DNA of 64,000 nucleotides from Epichloe hybrida (Eukaryota; Ascomycota; Sordariomycetes; Hypocreales; Clavicipitaceae): NCBI GenBank assembly GCA_019022495.1, contig JAFEKR010000001.1, positions 6,138,001 through 6,202,000 of the forward strand, read 5' to 3'. Both the position numbers and the translations under genes were made by a program. The notes beneath the pieces were generated by a model. It saw only the letters and a list, made by a program, of their open reading frames with translations. It was not told where the DNA came from and searched no databases. This document shows, one piece after another, positions 11,059 to 22,594 of this stretch (the stretch's first letter is position 1; each line of letters begins with the position of its first letter).

Positions 11059-12949
11059 ATGTCTGCGTAAGTTCCCCCGCCCGATTTCCAGACGCTAGCA
11101 ATATTTACTGATCCTTCGTCACAACAGTCTGGAAGCGGACGCCTCCTTCGATTTCAGCTTTCCTTGCCCCATCACGCCCCCTTCGCAAGAAGGATTTACA
11201 ATGGACTCATCATACTCATTCGATCCTTCATTTTTGGAACTACCATATGCTCATCGTCACGTTCGTTCGTCGTCCAAGGCATCATCCATATACTCGGCTG
11301 TGTCTACGGAGGAATCGACCCCAGATTCTATGTGCACCCGTTTGACGACACCCTCTCGAGCTAGCCCTCCTGTTCGTCATCATGGGCCCGTCTTGCTTCC
11401 CAAAATCCGGTCGCAGGACCAACATATTGACGCATGCCAGCCAATTCGAGCTGCTGTCTCTACGAAGAAGAGCAGCCGTTCCCGCAACACCACTCCGGCA
11501 AGAGCGTCTTCTGCACAACCCATTCGTTCCGGTCATATGAGAAGCTACACCAATCCAGAGACCCTCAGCAACATGGCCTATGCTCACCTGTCACCCTTGC
11601 CCAGCACAAACTCCGTCGATGAACAGCATTCGTTGTCCAACCCAGCCCCTCTGTTATCCTCGCCTGTCAACTTCAGAAATTTTGACTGCGGTGACGGCCA
11701 CAACGCGGGAATTATCATGGCGGAGCCCCATGTCATGGCCGCCCCTCGCCGAGCTTCGACTTGCTTCAACCTCGATGCCAATGCTCTCGGCAAATACGGC
11801 TATCCAACGTACAGACAGTTGCCCTTTATGTCATCGTCAACTTATTCCATGAGCACGCCTCCACCCGAGTTTTCACTCTCTTCCTTTGACGCCCGTGACC
11901 AGTCGCCATTGAGCCTCGCTGGATCCCCAGAGCCTGTCATTGCCCAGACACCATCCACAACTCTCATCAACTACTTGATGATGTCGAACCCTGCTGCGTC
12001 TCTCGTCCGTACCATCTCGTTCCCCATGAGAGATCCCAGCATCAAGAGCTTCTGGTGGGATGTTCGCAACGTCCGTTCCTGGAGCTCCTTCAATGCGCAA
12101 GCTATCTTCGCCCTTCCCGGCACCTCCGCCTTGCTCACAACTCCTGTGCCGGCCTCGCTCCTGCCACAGCCTAGTATGCCAGGTCGAAATCCCGAAACGG
12201 AGGCATCTCTTCACAGCATTTACGCCTCATACTATCTGCCCAAGCTCAACGCAGCACTGTCCATTTCATCAGGTCGGCCCCTTCATTTCTCCGTCCCAGC
12301 CAAGTCATCCAGCAGCATCAAAGACCTCCTCTTCGTCGCAAACACGACGGGAGAATCCTGCAACGCTGCAACCATTTTTGGTGGCAAACCTCTAGCTCGA
12401 GTAGTAGGGCTCGTACGAAGCTTTGATCGTTTCAATACTGGCATGCGAGTCGAGGGCAATATCAAGCGCGTAGAGTATCTCCGCGGTCTTGCTGCTCTGC
12501 ACCACGCTATGCGCGAGCACAGCTGCCGATATGGTTTTATTCTCACCGAGATTGAGCTCGTCCTCGTCCGATGCGGCACGGAGTCGACTCCCTTTTTTGG
12601 CGATCTTGAAGTTACATCTGTTCAACTGTCTGATACTGCTGTTGAGTGTGATCATGTCGCGGGCTCAGCGACAACCACCACAACCTCACTGACTGCCTGT
12701 CTTGCACTTTGGGGGCTCTGCCAACTCGCGGGCGATGATGCTCCTGTCGGCCACCCTCACTGGAAGGCTGAGATTGGCGCCCCTGCTGAGGGTACCCGAC
12801 GAAAGGCAAAGTCTCGTGATGGTTGGATGCCACAGCCACAACTAGCCGAGAAGCGGGAGGCCAAGCGAAGTCGAGGCTGGATCTGGCCAGAAGATGCAAT
12901 CGGGAGAAAGGAGCTGGGTAAGAGGGGTGTCAAATATGGCGGCCTCTAG
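11059..12949 (+). CDS. Conserved fungal protein of unknown function (609 aa)
   Basis: Two exons: 11059-11066 (ATGTCTGC only) and 11128-12949, split by a 61-nt intron with a GTAAG donor and ACAACAG acceptor. The upstream ATG is preferred over the in-frame ATG at 11201 because the splice adds an ordered segment (ALEADASFDFSFPCPITPPS) in frame. Residues 1-270 are Ser/Pro-rich and look disordered. From about residue 280 to 520 there is a denser domain containing SFWWDVRNVRSW, then YLRGLAALHHAMREHSCRYGFILTEIELVLVRCG. The C-terminus is Lys/Arg-rich (RRKAKSRDGW, EKREAKRSRGW), suggesting nuclear localisation. I recognise it only as a filamentous-fungal conserved protein, sometimes loosely labelled sialidase in databases, for which I see no Asp-box motif. 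Confidence 0.8.
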
Positions 12950-13292
12950 ACTTTTTAAACCTAATCAAGGTGCAAAAGTGGCTGGTTGGCCCCAGTAACA
13001 TGTTATGACTCGAATGTGTCCAAAGTTTACAAGGAAAAAGTGTCGTCATAAATTGATGGAAATTCAAATGTCTCACCCACTGGTCTGCATGCGCCGATGA
13101 GGATGTGGTTGTTAATGAATATATAGAAAAATGTTGATTTCACCATACCACCCGCTATGCAATGAAAGGAAAGTCATGACGTTGTTTGTGATGGCTTGGT
13201 GAACTGCTAAGTAGACACTACCTACCTTTGTTCCTCAGTTGACTGGCATGCTTCTATCGGCGGTCGAGCAAACTCCTGGTAAAAGACTTGTC
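12950..13292. other. Convergent intergenic region
   Basis: A short 3'-to-3' gap between the 609-aa gene and the VPS9-ankyrin-PX gene. Nothing is recognised beyond presumed terminators. Confidence 0.5.
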
Positions 13293-16200
13293 TCATGTTT
13301 CAGTTTCTTGACGACCTGATTGAACTTTACGAAGAGCGCGTAACATGCCTTCGAGCCTCATTCGTTCCAGGACAACCATTCCCCTTGCAAACTCCTTGAT
13401 TGTCCGCCTTCCCATCTTAACATGCATGTCTTGCCATCCCGCGAGCTCTGCTGCTACTGTTTGCTGGGTGTATCGCAATTCCTTAGCAAGATATTCTGCT
13501 TCTTCGCGAGATTTTTTAGCTCGTTTACCCTTTCCGTCTTGAAATCTCTGTCTGGTTTCATCCAAAAGCCCCAGCGGCCACCTTGAGGGCCGACTCGCAG
13601 AGCTATCATTTCTATCAGCTTCCCGCTTCGCGGCGGTGATCTGTCCAATCAATGTGGCAGGCCGAGCAAGTGATGTCAACATTGCCTGGACCGTTGATTG
13701 AGTGGCCGACAGTGTATTATGCAGTGTTGCTTGCGGGCTTGATTGTGTGGGGGCCAAGGCCCTCACATATTTCTCTAACGCAGCTACGTGAGTTTTTGGT
13801 AGATATCGCAGTGACGATACCGAGCGATGCAGAAGGACTAAAGAGTCGAAGAGATCTGCACGCATGTGAAGATTAGCACAAAGGAAGCAATTGAGTACTA
13901 CACTGGTAAGTCTTGAACTCACCACAGGTAGCTAACACAAGTCCATTGGTTCGGCGAGTGACACTCTTGGTTGAGTAGCTAACGCTCCGGACTGTATCTC
14001 TGGCATGGTTCACAAATTGCTCCACCTCTCTTATATCGCGGACCGGTTCGTATTCTTCCTTGATCTTCTCAGTCCTCGTCTCAACTTTGAGTTTCGTGCG
14101 CTGTTCCATGACGTCTAATTGAAGTTCTGGGACAAGGAAAAACTCCCATAGCATTTCATGGGTTGATAGAGTGGGATGACTGAGCATTATTCTCAAGAAC
14201 CAATCCGTCTTCGCCTGTATGTCTCGCAAGATAGCTCGGGACGGTTTCACGGGTATTTGAAACGGGGATCTAATGTCCGACAGGGACGGTATCCACGACG
14301 CCGGGTTTTCTTCAGCCAAGAGACGAGCAAGCTGCTCAAACTCAGCCAAGGATCGCCGGCTGGTTGTGACTGTATAACTGTCATGATCAGTGGGTGCAGC
14401 AGATTTCAGTACCAGTCTCACACTGCCATCTTCCACGAAAAACGCGCGCACAACACCTGTAATTCGACCGTCACGTCCAGCTGGTGTACTAAACAGGCCA
14501 AGGTCGTCGATTTTGTTTCGAACATCGTCATCCTTGGCAAGTTCGACGGCTGTGAGACCACGCATTTCTTTTGCAGTAATATCAACGCGAGGGTCGGCGA
14601 ATAAGCATCGAACCATATCGTATCTTCCATACTTGCTCGCCACCATCAGCGCCGTAAACTTTTTCTCGTTGGTTGCATTTACATCCACGTCGCAGTACTG
14701 CAATATTCCCATGGCCAATCTGGGGTCATTCATGATATGAAGTAAGGTGTTTCCCTTGGCGTCCACATGTTCGTCAAGATGAAGCGCTTCTCCATCATTT
14801 TGGGTGTCTCTGGCCACCTTGAGCCCTGTTTCCACCATGTCATGATAATTTTCATTGTCGTAGGAACGGCACATGGCAAATAGTGGTGTTTGCCCGTTTT
14901 TGTCACGCTGTCGCCAGGGAATAATCTTCCCAATTCTGGAGATTAAATAAGGTGCATGGAATAGGTAGTGTCCAACGCTTCGTCCCCAAATATCCTGTTG
15001 CGCTAAGTAATGTAACATCTGTTCCCTGGTGGCCAAGGCACTGATTCGTCCCAACAGCATGTCAATAAGCTCCATGTTCCCTAGCTGCACTGCTGCGCTC
15101 AGTAAAGTCGTGTCTTCATTGTTCATGTCCTGAAGTAGTACATCCAGCGAGTAGTATCCGGATAGTGAGAGGAGGTAGCCCAACGAAGCTGGATTCTGGC
15201 TCTGGATAGCCATCATAGGGATGGACTCGCCAAAGGAATTGCTTGTCTGTGCTATACGTTCCACGGAAATATCTCCCTCAAGAGCGCTTCCCAACGTACC
15301 AATACTTCCAGTTCGTGAATGGAACGATATTTCTGATCCGCTTGACAGACTGAGAGTGTCCATTGCCACCCGTTTGACTCTCTTGACCGGGGGAAAGTCG
15401 CCTACACCCTCTCCATTTGATTGGAAGGGGAAAACGTGACTTAGGCCAGAACCATGCGAGAATCGATCCGACATTGTGTGTACTAACGATGAACGCCTTG
15501 AGGAACCATTTTTTAGACTCCATGAGAGTGAATGGCGACGAGTTGTCTTGCTTGAATGGTCGTCAATGTCATCGTCATTGAACTCGTCGTCGCCCTCAGC
15601 AATAGCGGAGGTATCTGGCTCCATCAAATTCTTCAGTTCAGTCAGATCCGACTTCTTAGCTGCATCCCAGAGAGACTTGTTCCGTCGACTTGCCCTGCGA
15701 AGGCCTGCCGAGTCCAAGGCAAGGTACGCAAGTACGGCTTCGAATGTACTCAATGCGTAGCCCATTTCTCCACTATCTACATCGTCAATGAAAACGAAGT
15801 TGCGAATGTACAATAACCGAGCGTGCAAGTTTCGGACTTGTGACCGAATGACGACATAAAGAAGCAGTGAGACAAGAGTATCGGCATTCACCGTCATGAT
15901 TGCCTTTTCGTAAGCCGTCTCCCTTTCATCATCAGCATTTTGCGTTTTTGTTGTGCCCGTCAGTCGTGAAACAGCTTTCGTCGTAGCTAACAAAGTGTCC
16001 ATCATCTCCGCAGGGCTTATGGCATTAGATATTTTCTTGAACTCCTCGATGGCGGGCCCGAGCTGAATGAGCAAATCATGTTTGGCTCTTGAACCACCTT
16101 CGATAGCAATGCCCAGTTGGGATATATCAATGAACTCCATTTGTCTAATTTTTGCTTCGAGCTCAAGGTCTTCTGGACGCTTCAAAGCACTTAGCTTAGG

Positions 16201-17298
16201 AAAGAGGAGATGATTCACATTCTCAGTTACATAACGTTCAATGAGTTTCTCGACCAAGGGTCCTGTCAAGTCCGTCGTCGCTCCAAGAAGAGACAGCTGC
16301 TGCTTATCCACGCTCTGGAATAAATCAATAGCGGCGGTAACGGCAGTCTCTAGGGAGGCTCGCATAATGTCTTCATCATCTTCGGCGTAGAAATCCTCGG
16401 TCACTGGAAGGGACTCGCGACTGTTCATCTTTCCGGTTCGCACGGAGAAGCTGTTTGAGCGTGCTCTTTTCGTAGCGGCTGTTATTGGACCATCAGGCTT
16501 GGGATCCGGTATACTAGAAGCAGAGGGTGGCGGAGGTAGCGGTTCTTCGAAAACCTTTGTGAACTCTGTGAACAACTTTTCGAGCCCGGGCTGCATTTGC
16601 CTTGCAATCATTGGAAAGTGATTGAGTAGGTCATGGAAGCTTGTGATATCCTTCTTCTTAGGGGTGCCACCTTCCGCGGCGTCACCGTTCTGTGTTTTCT
16701 TGGGTTCGATCGTCGTCCTATCCCTTATATTGGGAACGAGGATTGCCGGCGGGATCTTTATTTCTTCCCAGGTTCCCACTAGAGGCCTTGAGATGAAATA
16801 AAGAAGCCATTGTCGAGATTCGAACACGTCCGGGTACCATATCGCATCGCTCAATAATTGTGCTTGGGAAAGAGACTTGAACCCTGCGCCGCAGTTTGTT
16901 AAAACAGCCAAGTCAAAACAGCCTCATCGGTGGTTCAAACTACCATGTGTGGAGCGTATCACTTTACCTTTGTTACTGTATACGATAGTGTCCTTGATGA
17001 CGACGCTCCGTCCATTCAAAGTGGAAAATTGTTTCGCTTTCCCCCTAACCTCACGCAGGTTACGTACTCCATCTTTGCCTCCTGAAGAAGTGTGCGGTGG
17101 GGGAATTCGCAGCACATGGCTGCTGAGGAACTCCTCCGAAGCTACAGCCTCATTGGCGGCAGCGCCGCTGTCCGTATCGCGCGAGGTTAGTAGAACATCA
17201 GTCAACGGCACCAGAAGGACGTGGTGATGGACAGGTGTACACTGGGTGACGACAGAGCTTTTAAAGAAGGCACCAAGGAAAGGGTTAAGTGGTTGCAT
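13293..17298 (-). CDS. VPS9-ankyrin-PX protein, endosomal Rab5 GEF-like (1284 aa)
   Basis: Minus-strand exons 17298-16968, 16883-13923 and 13855-13293 total 3855 nt. Introns start GTAAAG and GTGAGT and end GCGCAG and GTGCAG; the last has a TGCTAAT branch point. A VPS9 domain lies at about residues 290-490, with the conserved VNADTLVSLLLYVVI and MGYALSTFEAVLAYL blocks that carry the Asp and Tyr needed for Rab5-type nucleotide exchange. Ankyrin-type repeats follow at about 670-910 (for example NTLLHIMN, FTALMVASKYGRYDMVRCLF). A PX phosphoinositide-binding domain is at about 915-1040 with RRSLAEFEQLARLL and a P-rich loop. The C-terminus is coiled-coil-like with basic helices. This order is that of fungal VARP/ANKRD27-like proteins. 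It should activate Rab5/Rab21-type GTPases on endosomes. Confidence 0.9.
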
Positions 17299-18647
17299 TC
17301 ATTCGGTTGTCCCGAGCGGTGGTTGCAAATCGCGTCGGCCTCGAGTTGAGGACTTGGCCTACGCGGCGCACAGACTACCTAACTGGGTAGTTGGCAATGG
17401 TGATGTTCGGTGCAGGAGATGCGAAAAGATTGTCGCTCCGTAGCTTGAGGTTCGACCTACAATCATAACACTGCCAGTAATGTTGGTGGGATGAGTATGT
17501 TGATTTGTTTTGTCGGAGATGCAGGGGGGACAGGTCGATGAGATGCACCAAAGCCTGACTCCGTAGGGAGCGAAGCATTGCTCAATGCTCCCACTTCCAA
17601 GCTCGATAAGCTTCGTGGGGTTCTCCTGTTCCGAGTCACCAACTTGCATTCCCCGATCCAGTGGGGCGGAGCACCTTCGAGGCACCTATTACCAGCCTAC
17701 CTGATGACTGGCAACCCGCATGCAAGTTAATACATCGAGACTGTTTGTTCATGCTTGCTCAACATGTAATCAGATAGGTACACACTGTCGAAGTGATTCC
17801 TCTCAAGTACCGTATTTGTTTGATGCAGCATTTCCAACATATAGTACGGAGTAGATGCATGTCACAAATCAGAGAGCCATCAGGGAGCCAAGAAGATCCG
17901 CCGCAGCGGTCCAGGGTAGCGCATCAGGCACCTGCCTAGGTAGCGTTAATTATGTCCAGGAACCACGACAGTTAGGCAGGAAATTGAAAAGGGGTTTGTA
18001 TATTGATAAAGATCAAGTCATCTAACAATAAAAATTGTCTCCGGTCGAAGTAGGATGCACTGGACAATCCGAGTATGTATCCGTTAAAAAAAAAAAGCAT
18101 TTTCAATAAGTAGCCATGCAGGTAGATGTATCCCAGAATTAAAGATGGTTCGACATCAGGCCATGGTCTCAGACAGCTTCGGACGCTAAATCACATGCCG
18201 AACTTCAAGATCTCCAGGAGCCTTGAGATACTTGCTTCAGTCTGGCACACGATGCTGAATAGCAGGTCGCTGAAGCGAGCCCCGACCACGTTTAGAATTG
18301 TATATTCTGTCTGCCCAACATTCTCACGTGACGTCCATTGTGCATCAGATGCCCACTTGCAGGCTGGGTGGTTCACTCTTCAGGAGCTTCTTCAGCGCCT
18401 GTAGGTACTTGGGGCCGCTGTCGTCACTAAGCACCACTCTGGGTATGTCTGTCCGATTCGTGATATCTGCAGACTCCTGCCACCCATACCTAACCTCAAC
18501 CTCAATCGTGGCACTATTAGCCGTCGCACTCGGCTGTCCAACCACAAAGTTCCCCTAGCCACGCCGAAATCTGTCGATGCATTCTCGGATCTGTCTGGAA
18601 ACCACAAAAAATCAGAGCTACCCTGCTGCATTGGACATAATTCAACC
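17299..18647. promoter_or_regulatory. Divergent promoter region, VPS9-ANK-PX / VPS35
   Basis: A 1.35-kb head-to-head interval with no coding sequence that I can support. It must hold both promoters. An A-run lies near 18086-18097. No specific factor site is claimed. Confidence 0.5.
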
Positions 18648-21545
18648 ATGGCAACGCCAGCGCCGCCAGAGGACCAGGCTCGTCTTCTCGAGGATGCGCT
18701 GGTCGCTGTGAGGCAACAAACATCACTGATGCGCAAATGCCTCGACACACCCGGGAAGCTAATGGATGCCCTCAAGTGCTGGTTAGTTCGACTGTGTATC
18801 GGAAAATCACCAAAGCCCGAGCTTTTCTAACTTTGTGTGTCAGTTCTACGCTGGTCTCGGAGCTTCGCACGAGCAGCCTTGGACCGAAGCAGTATTACGA
18901 GCTATACATGTCGGTGTTTGACGCACTGCGCTATCTATCAGTTCAACTCCGCGAAAGCCACCCAGTGAATCACCTCGCCGACCTGTACGAATTGGTCCAA
19001 TATGCCGGCAACATTATTCCAAGACTGTATCTCATGATCACCGTTGGTACAGCCTACATGTCAATTGAGGATGCGCCAGTCAAGGAGCTGATGAAAGATA
19101 TGATGGATATGAGTCGTGGCGTTCAGCATCCCATCAGAGGTTTATTTCTGCGTTACTATTTATCAGGCCAAGTTCGCGATTTTTTGCCCACTACCGACAG
19201 CGACGGTCCCGAGGGCAACTTGGGCGACTCTATCAACTTCATCCTTACCAATTTTGTAGAGATGAACAAGCTATGGGTGCGGCTCCAACATCAAGGCCAC
19301 TCAAGAGAACGAGAGCAGCGAATACGCGAAAGAAGGGAACTTCAGCTTTTGGTAGGAAGCAATATTGTTCGATTGAGCCAGCTTGTTGATCTTGAGACCT
19401 ACAAGTCTAGTATTCTGGGACCTTTACTGGAGCAAGTGGTGCAGTGCCGCGACGTTCTAGCCCAAGAATACCTTCTCGAAGTGATCACACAAGTGTTCCC
19501 GGACGAATTCCACCTACACACTCTCGACCAATTCCTCGCCGCCGTGTCACGACTTAATCCCCACGTCAATGTCAAAGCAATCGTCATTGGACTAATGGAC
19601 CGTCTATCTGAATACGCAGATCGCGAAGGTGCAAAGGCTAAAGGATCGGAACAGGAACAAGTAGAAGCTGATGCCTTGGCGGCACTTCTAGAAAAAGTAC
19701 GGTTGCGAAAGGAAGCCGGTCCTGCCTTCGAGAACGTGTTAAAACCCGACGCTGGATTGGAGAGCGGTGCCCAGGTTGGATTCGGCACAGGTGCCGATGA
19801 TGTCACACATGATGACGAGCCTGGAACATCTACCGGAGATGGCTCGAGCACAATTGCCGAGTCAACAGCTCCTTCGAATACTGATACTGAGAATACAGCA
19901 GTCAATGGACTGGGAAATGACGGTGCCAATGTCCAACTCTATGAAGTCTTCTTCACCCAAGTCAAGAATCTTGTGGAAACCCAACACTTGCCCATTCAAG
20001 ATACTATCGCGTTGCTTGTTTCTCTCTGCAATCTTGCCCTGAACAACTATCCCGATCGACTCGACTACGTGGACCAAATCTTCGCCTATGCCACGCAGAA
20101 GACCAAAGAAAATATGAACAACGCCGACCTGCATACCCCTGCTGCCCAGCAGAGTCTCCTATCACTTCTGAAGGCACCCCTGACACGTTACGTCTCTATT
20201 TTCACAGCTCTTTTACTTCCCACATATGTCCCTCTCTTTCAGTGCCAGTCGTACCCTACTCGCCGGGCCGTTGCTGGAGATATTATCAGGACTCTGCTGA
20301 AGGACCACACAAAGATATCCAAAATAGAGCAGCTCGAGAATGTGCTAGAAATCATGTCGGTTCTTATCAAGGAAGGCTCTCAGCCACCACAAGGATATCC
20401 GGGTACCGCACAGCGACGCTCAGTAGAAACTGATGAGACGATGGAAGAGCAGGGCTGGCTAGCACGCATGGTGCATTTGCTGCAGGCAGAGAACAACGAT
20501 ATCCAATTCAAGCTACTGCAAATGACTCGCAAAGCGTATGCCGAAGGTAACGATCGCATTCGTACCACCACGCCACCACTCATCACAGCTTGTATCAGGC
20601 TGGGCAGAAGGTTCAAGACGAGGGAGCACTACGACGACAATTGGGAGACGCAGAGTAATGCATTGTACAAATTCATGCACTCGGCGTTGAGTAAACTCTA
20701 TACCAGGGTCAATGGATCTGGTATTGCTGAGCTGGCTCTACGTTTGTTCTGCAGCGCGGGGCAGACGGCTGACATGACAGGTTTCGAAGAAGTGGCCTAT
20801 GAGTTTTATGCTCAGGCCTTCACAGTGTATGAGGAAGCAGTGACAGACTCAAAAGCACAGTTTCAAGCGGTGTGCGTGATTGCCTCTTCTCTACATCAAA
20901 CCAGAAATTTTGGCAAGGAAAACTACGATACTCTCATCACCAAATGTGCACAGCATGGCAGCAAGCTGCTGCGAAAACCTGATCAGTGCCGGGCCGTGTA
21001 CTTGGCCAGTCACCTTTGGTGGGCTACCCCCATGGCATCTAATGGCGAGACAGGCGAAACGGAGGTAAGACGGTGTTTTTTGAGAATGACAGAAAATGCG
21101 AACCTGCTATCTGTAGAATCACACACATACTAACAGAAACTAATTCTCTTCAGCTATATCGAGATGGTAAGCGCGTACTAGAGTGTTTACAACGCGCCCT
21201 GCGTGTAGCAGACACGTGCATGGAAACAGCTACTTCGATTGAGCTTTTTGTAGAGATCCTGGATAGATATGTCTACTACTTCGATCAACAGAACGAATCG
21301 GTAAGTCGAATTGCTGAACAAGATGGCAAAGTATCGAGCGTTCCACACTGTTTGCACCAAGAATCTAATCAATCTTTTAGGTAACAACGAAGTATCTAAA
21401 CGGGCTCATCGAGCTCATCCACTCGAACTTGGCTGGCAATCAGCAAGATTCTGGTTCAATTGAAACAAGCAAAAAGCACTTTCATCAGACACTGGAAAAT
21501 ATTAGGAGCAGACAGTACGAAGGAGTGGTTCTTTACCCAAGTTAG
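18648..21545 (+). CDS. VPS35: Retromer subunit Vps35 (888 aa)
   Basis: Four exons: 18648-18781, 18844-21064, 21154-21300 and 21381-21545, totalling 2667 nt. Introns are 62, 89 and 80 nt with GTTAGT, GTAAGA and GTAAGT donors. The spliced N-terminus reads [20 protein letters not shown], with [18 protein letters not shown] just after it. [12 protein letters not shown] contains the invariant PRLYL motif that binds Vps26. The rest is an alpha-solenoid containing a variable acidic Ser/Thr-rich insert near residues 375-430. Vps35 is the core of the cargo-selective retromer trimer (Vps26-Vps29-Vps35) that returns receptors from endosomes to the Golgi. The C-terminal end [13 protein letters not shown] fits the family, and the length (about 870-950 aa) is normal. 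Confidence 0.95.
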
Positions 21546-22594
21546 CCAAACTAGCCCAGTTATGGATCGTCTCAGCATGTGAAGCGTGTTTAACATGGTT
21601 TCAAAAACAGCACATTGTGTGAGTCTGAAGAAATGGTACATAGGACACAATGTACTTCTTGCTTATATATGTATGAAATAAATTAGCTTGCTTCTTCGGT
21701 CCAGTCACGTCGTCGGCGCGCTTTGTGGTTGATTCAACCCAAGCCAAGCCATCGCTTCCCTGAACTGAAAATGATGGAGGTTGAGGCGACAAATTGCTGG
21801 ATTTGTTTCTACGCGATCTTGTCACAATCTGCCGTGTAATTATTGATTCTTGGGGGGGTGATAGTACCATTACCGGAGAAATGTTGGAAAATTGTCGATG
21901 ACAGTCACAATACCTGTAGTCATTGTTGGACCCTCGAGTGTCTGGCAACGATCAATACACAAAGAAGGCTGATGAATGAGGACATGAAAATGAATTAATT
22001 ATTAATGATGAAAGGGGCACCGGGGATTAGTTAACGCATGTTGGCTCCACCAGGCTATTGCGGCTTGTCCATGACCCTCCCCCAGCCTGAAGCGGAACAA
22101 CTGTTCACGGACTCTGCCTAGCACTCAGCAATCTGCTGTGCCAAGTCCCCCGTATGATTGGTCTGTCTCGCCCATCGACTCTTACGTGGCCCAGCCGCTA
22201 CTCGCTACAAAGTACTCCTAGCCAAGCCATCATTGCGTGAACATACCCAACCAGCATCATCATCCTCTCTCCTTTTATTATAATAATACCAGTCGGCCAG
22301 TGCATTGAACGGGCTCCCGGGCGGACAGGTTACTTTCTGCTTGGAGATCAGACAATGTGGCACCTTTAGACGCCTTCTTAATCTATTCGTTCTTGACGCT
22401 CATTGTAATTCTTTGACCCTTGCTTAGCCTCCTCCGCATTGGCGAAGCGAAACCTGCTGCACACGACCCCTTGGGGCACATCACGAAAATCCAGCATCTT
22501 GCGATTAGTTTGGTTGAGATTTTGCGTTACATGGACCATTTCTATCAAGTATAGTCCCGAGCTCGATTGCGCACGCGCATGCATCCGGTCCAAC
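21546..22594. other. Intergenic, VPS35 to TfR-like gene
   Basis: About 1 kb between same-strand genes. An open frame runs into the next gene from 22439, but residues before the Met at 22595 look like translated leader. No other gene or RNA is recognised. Confidence 0.5.

Noticed and set aside
22439..22594. Upstream extension of the TfR-like protein
   Set aside because: Open but with no conserved content; the ATG at 22595 is followed by the PPTY motif and a normal cytosolic start.
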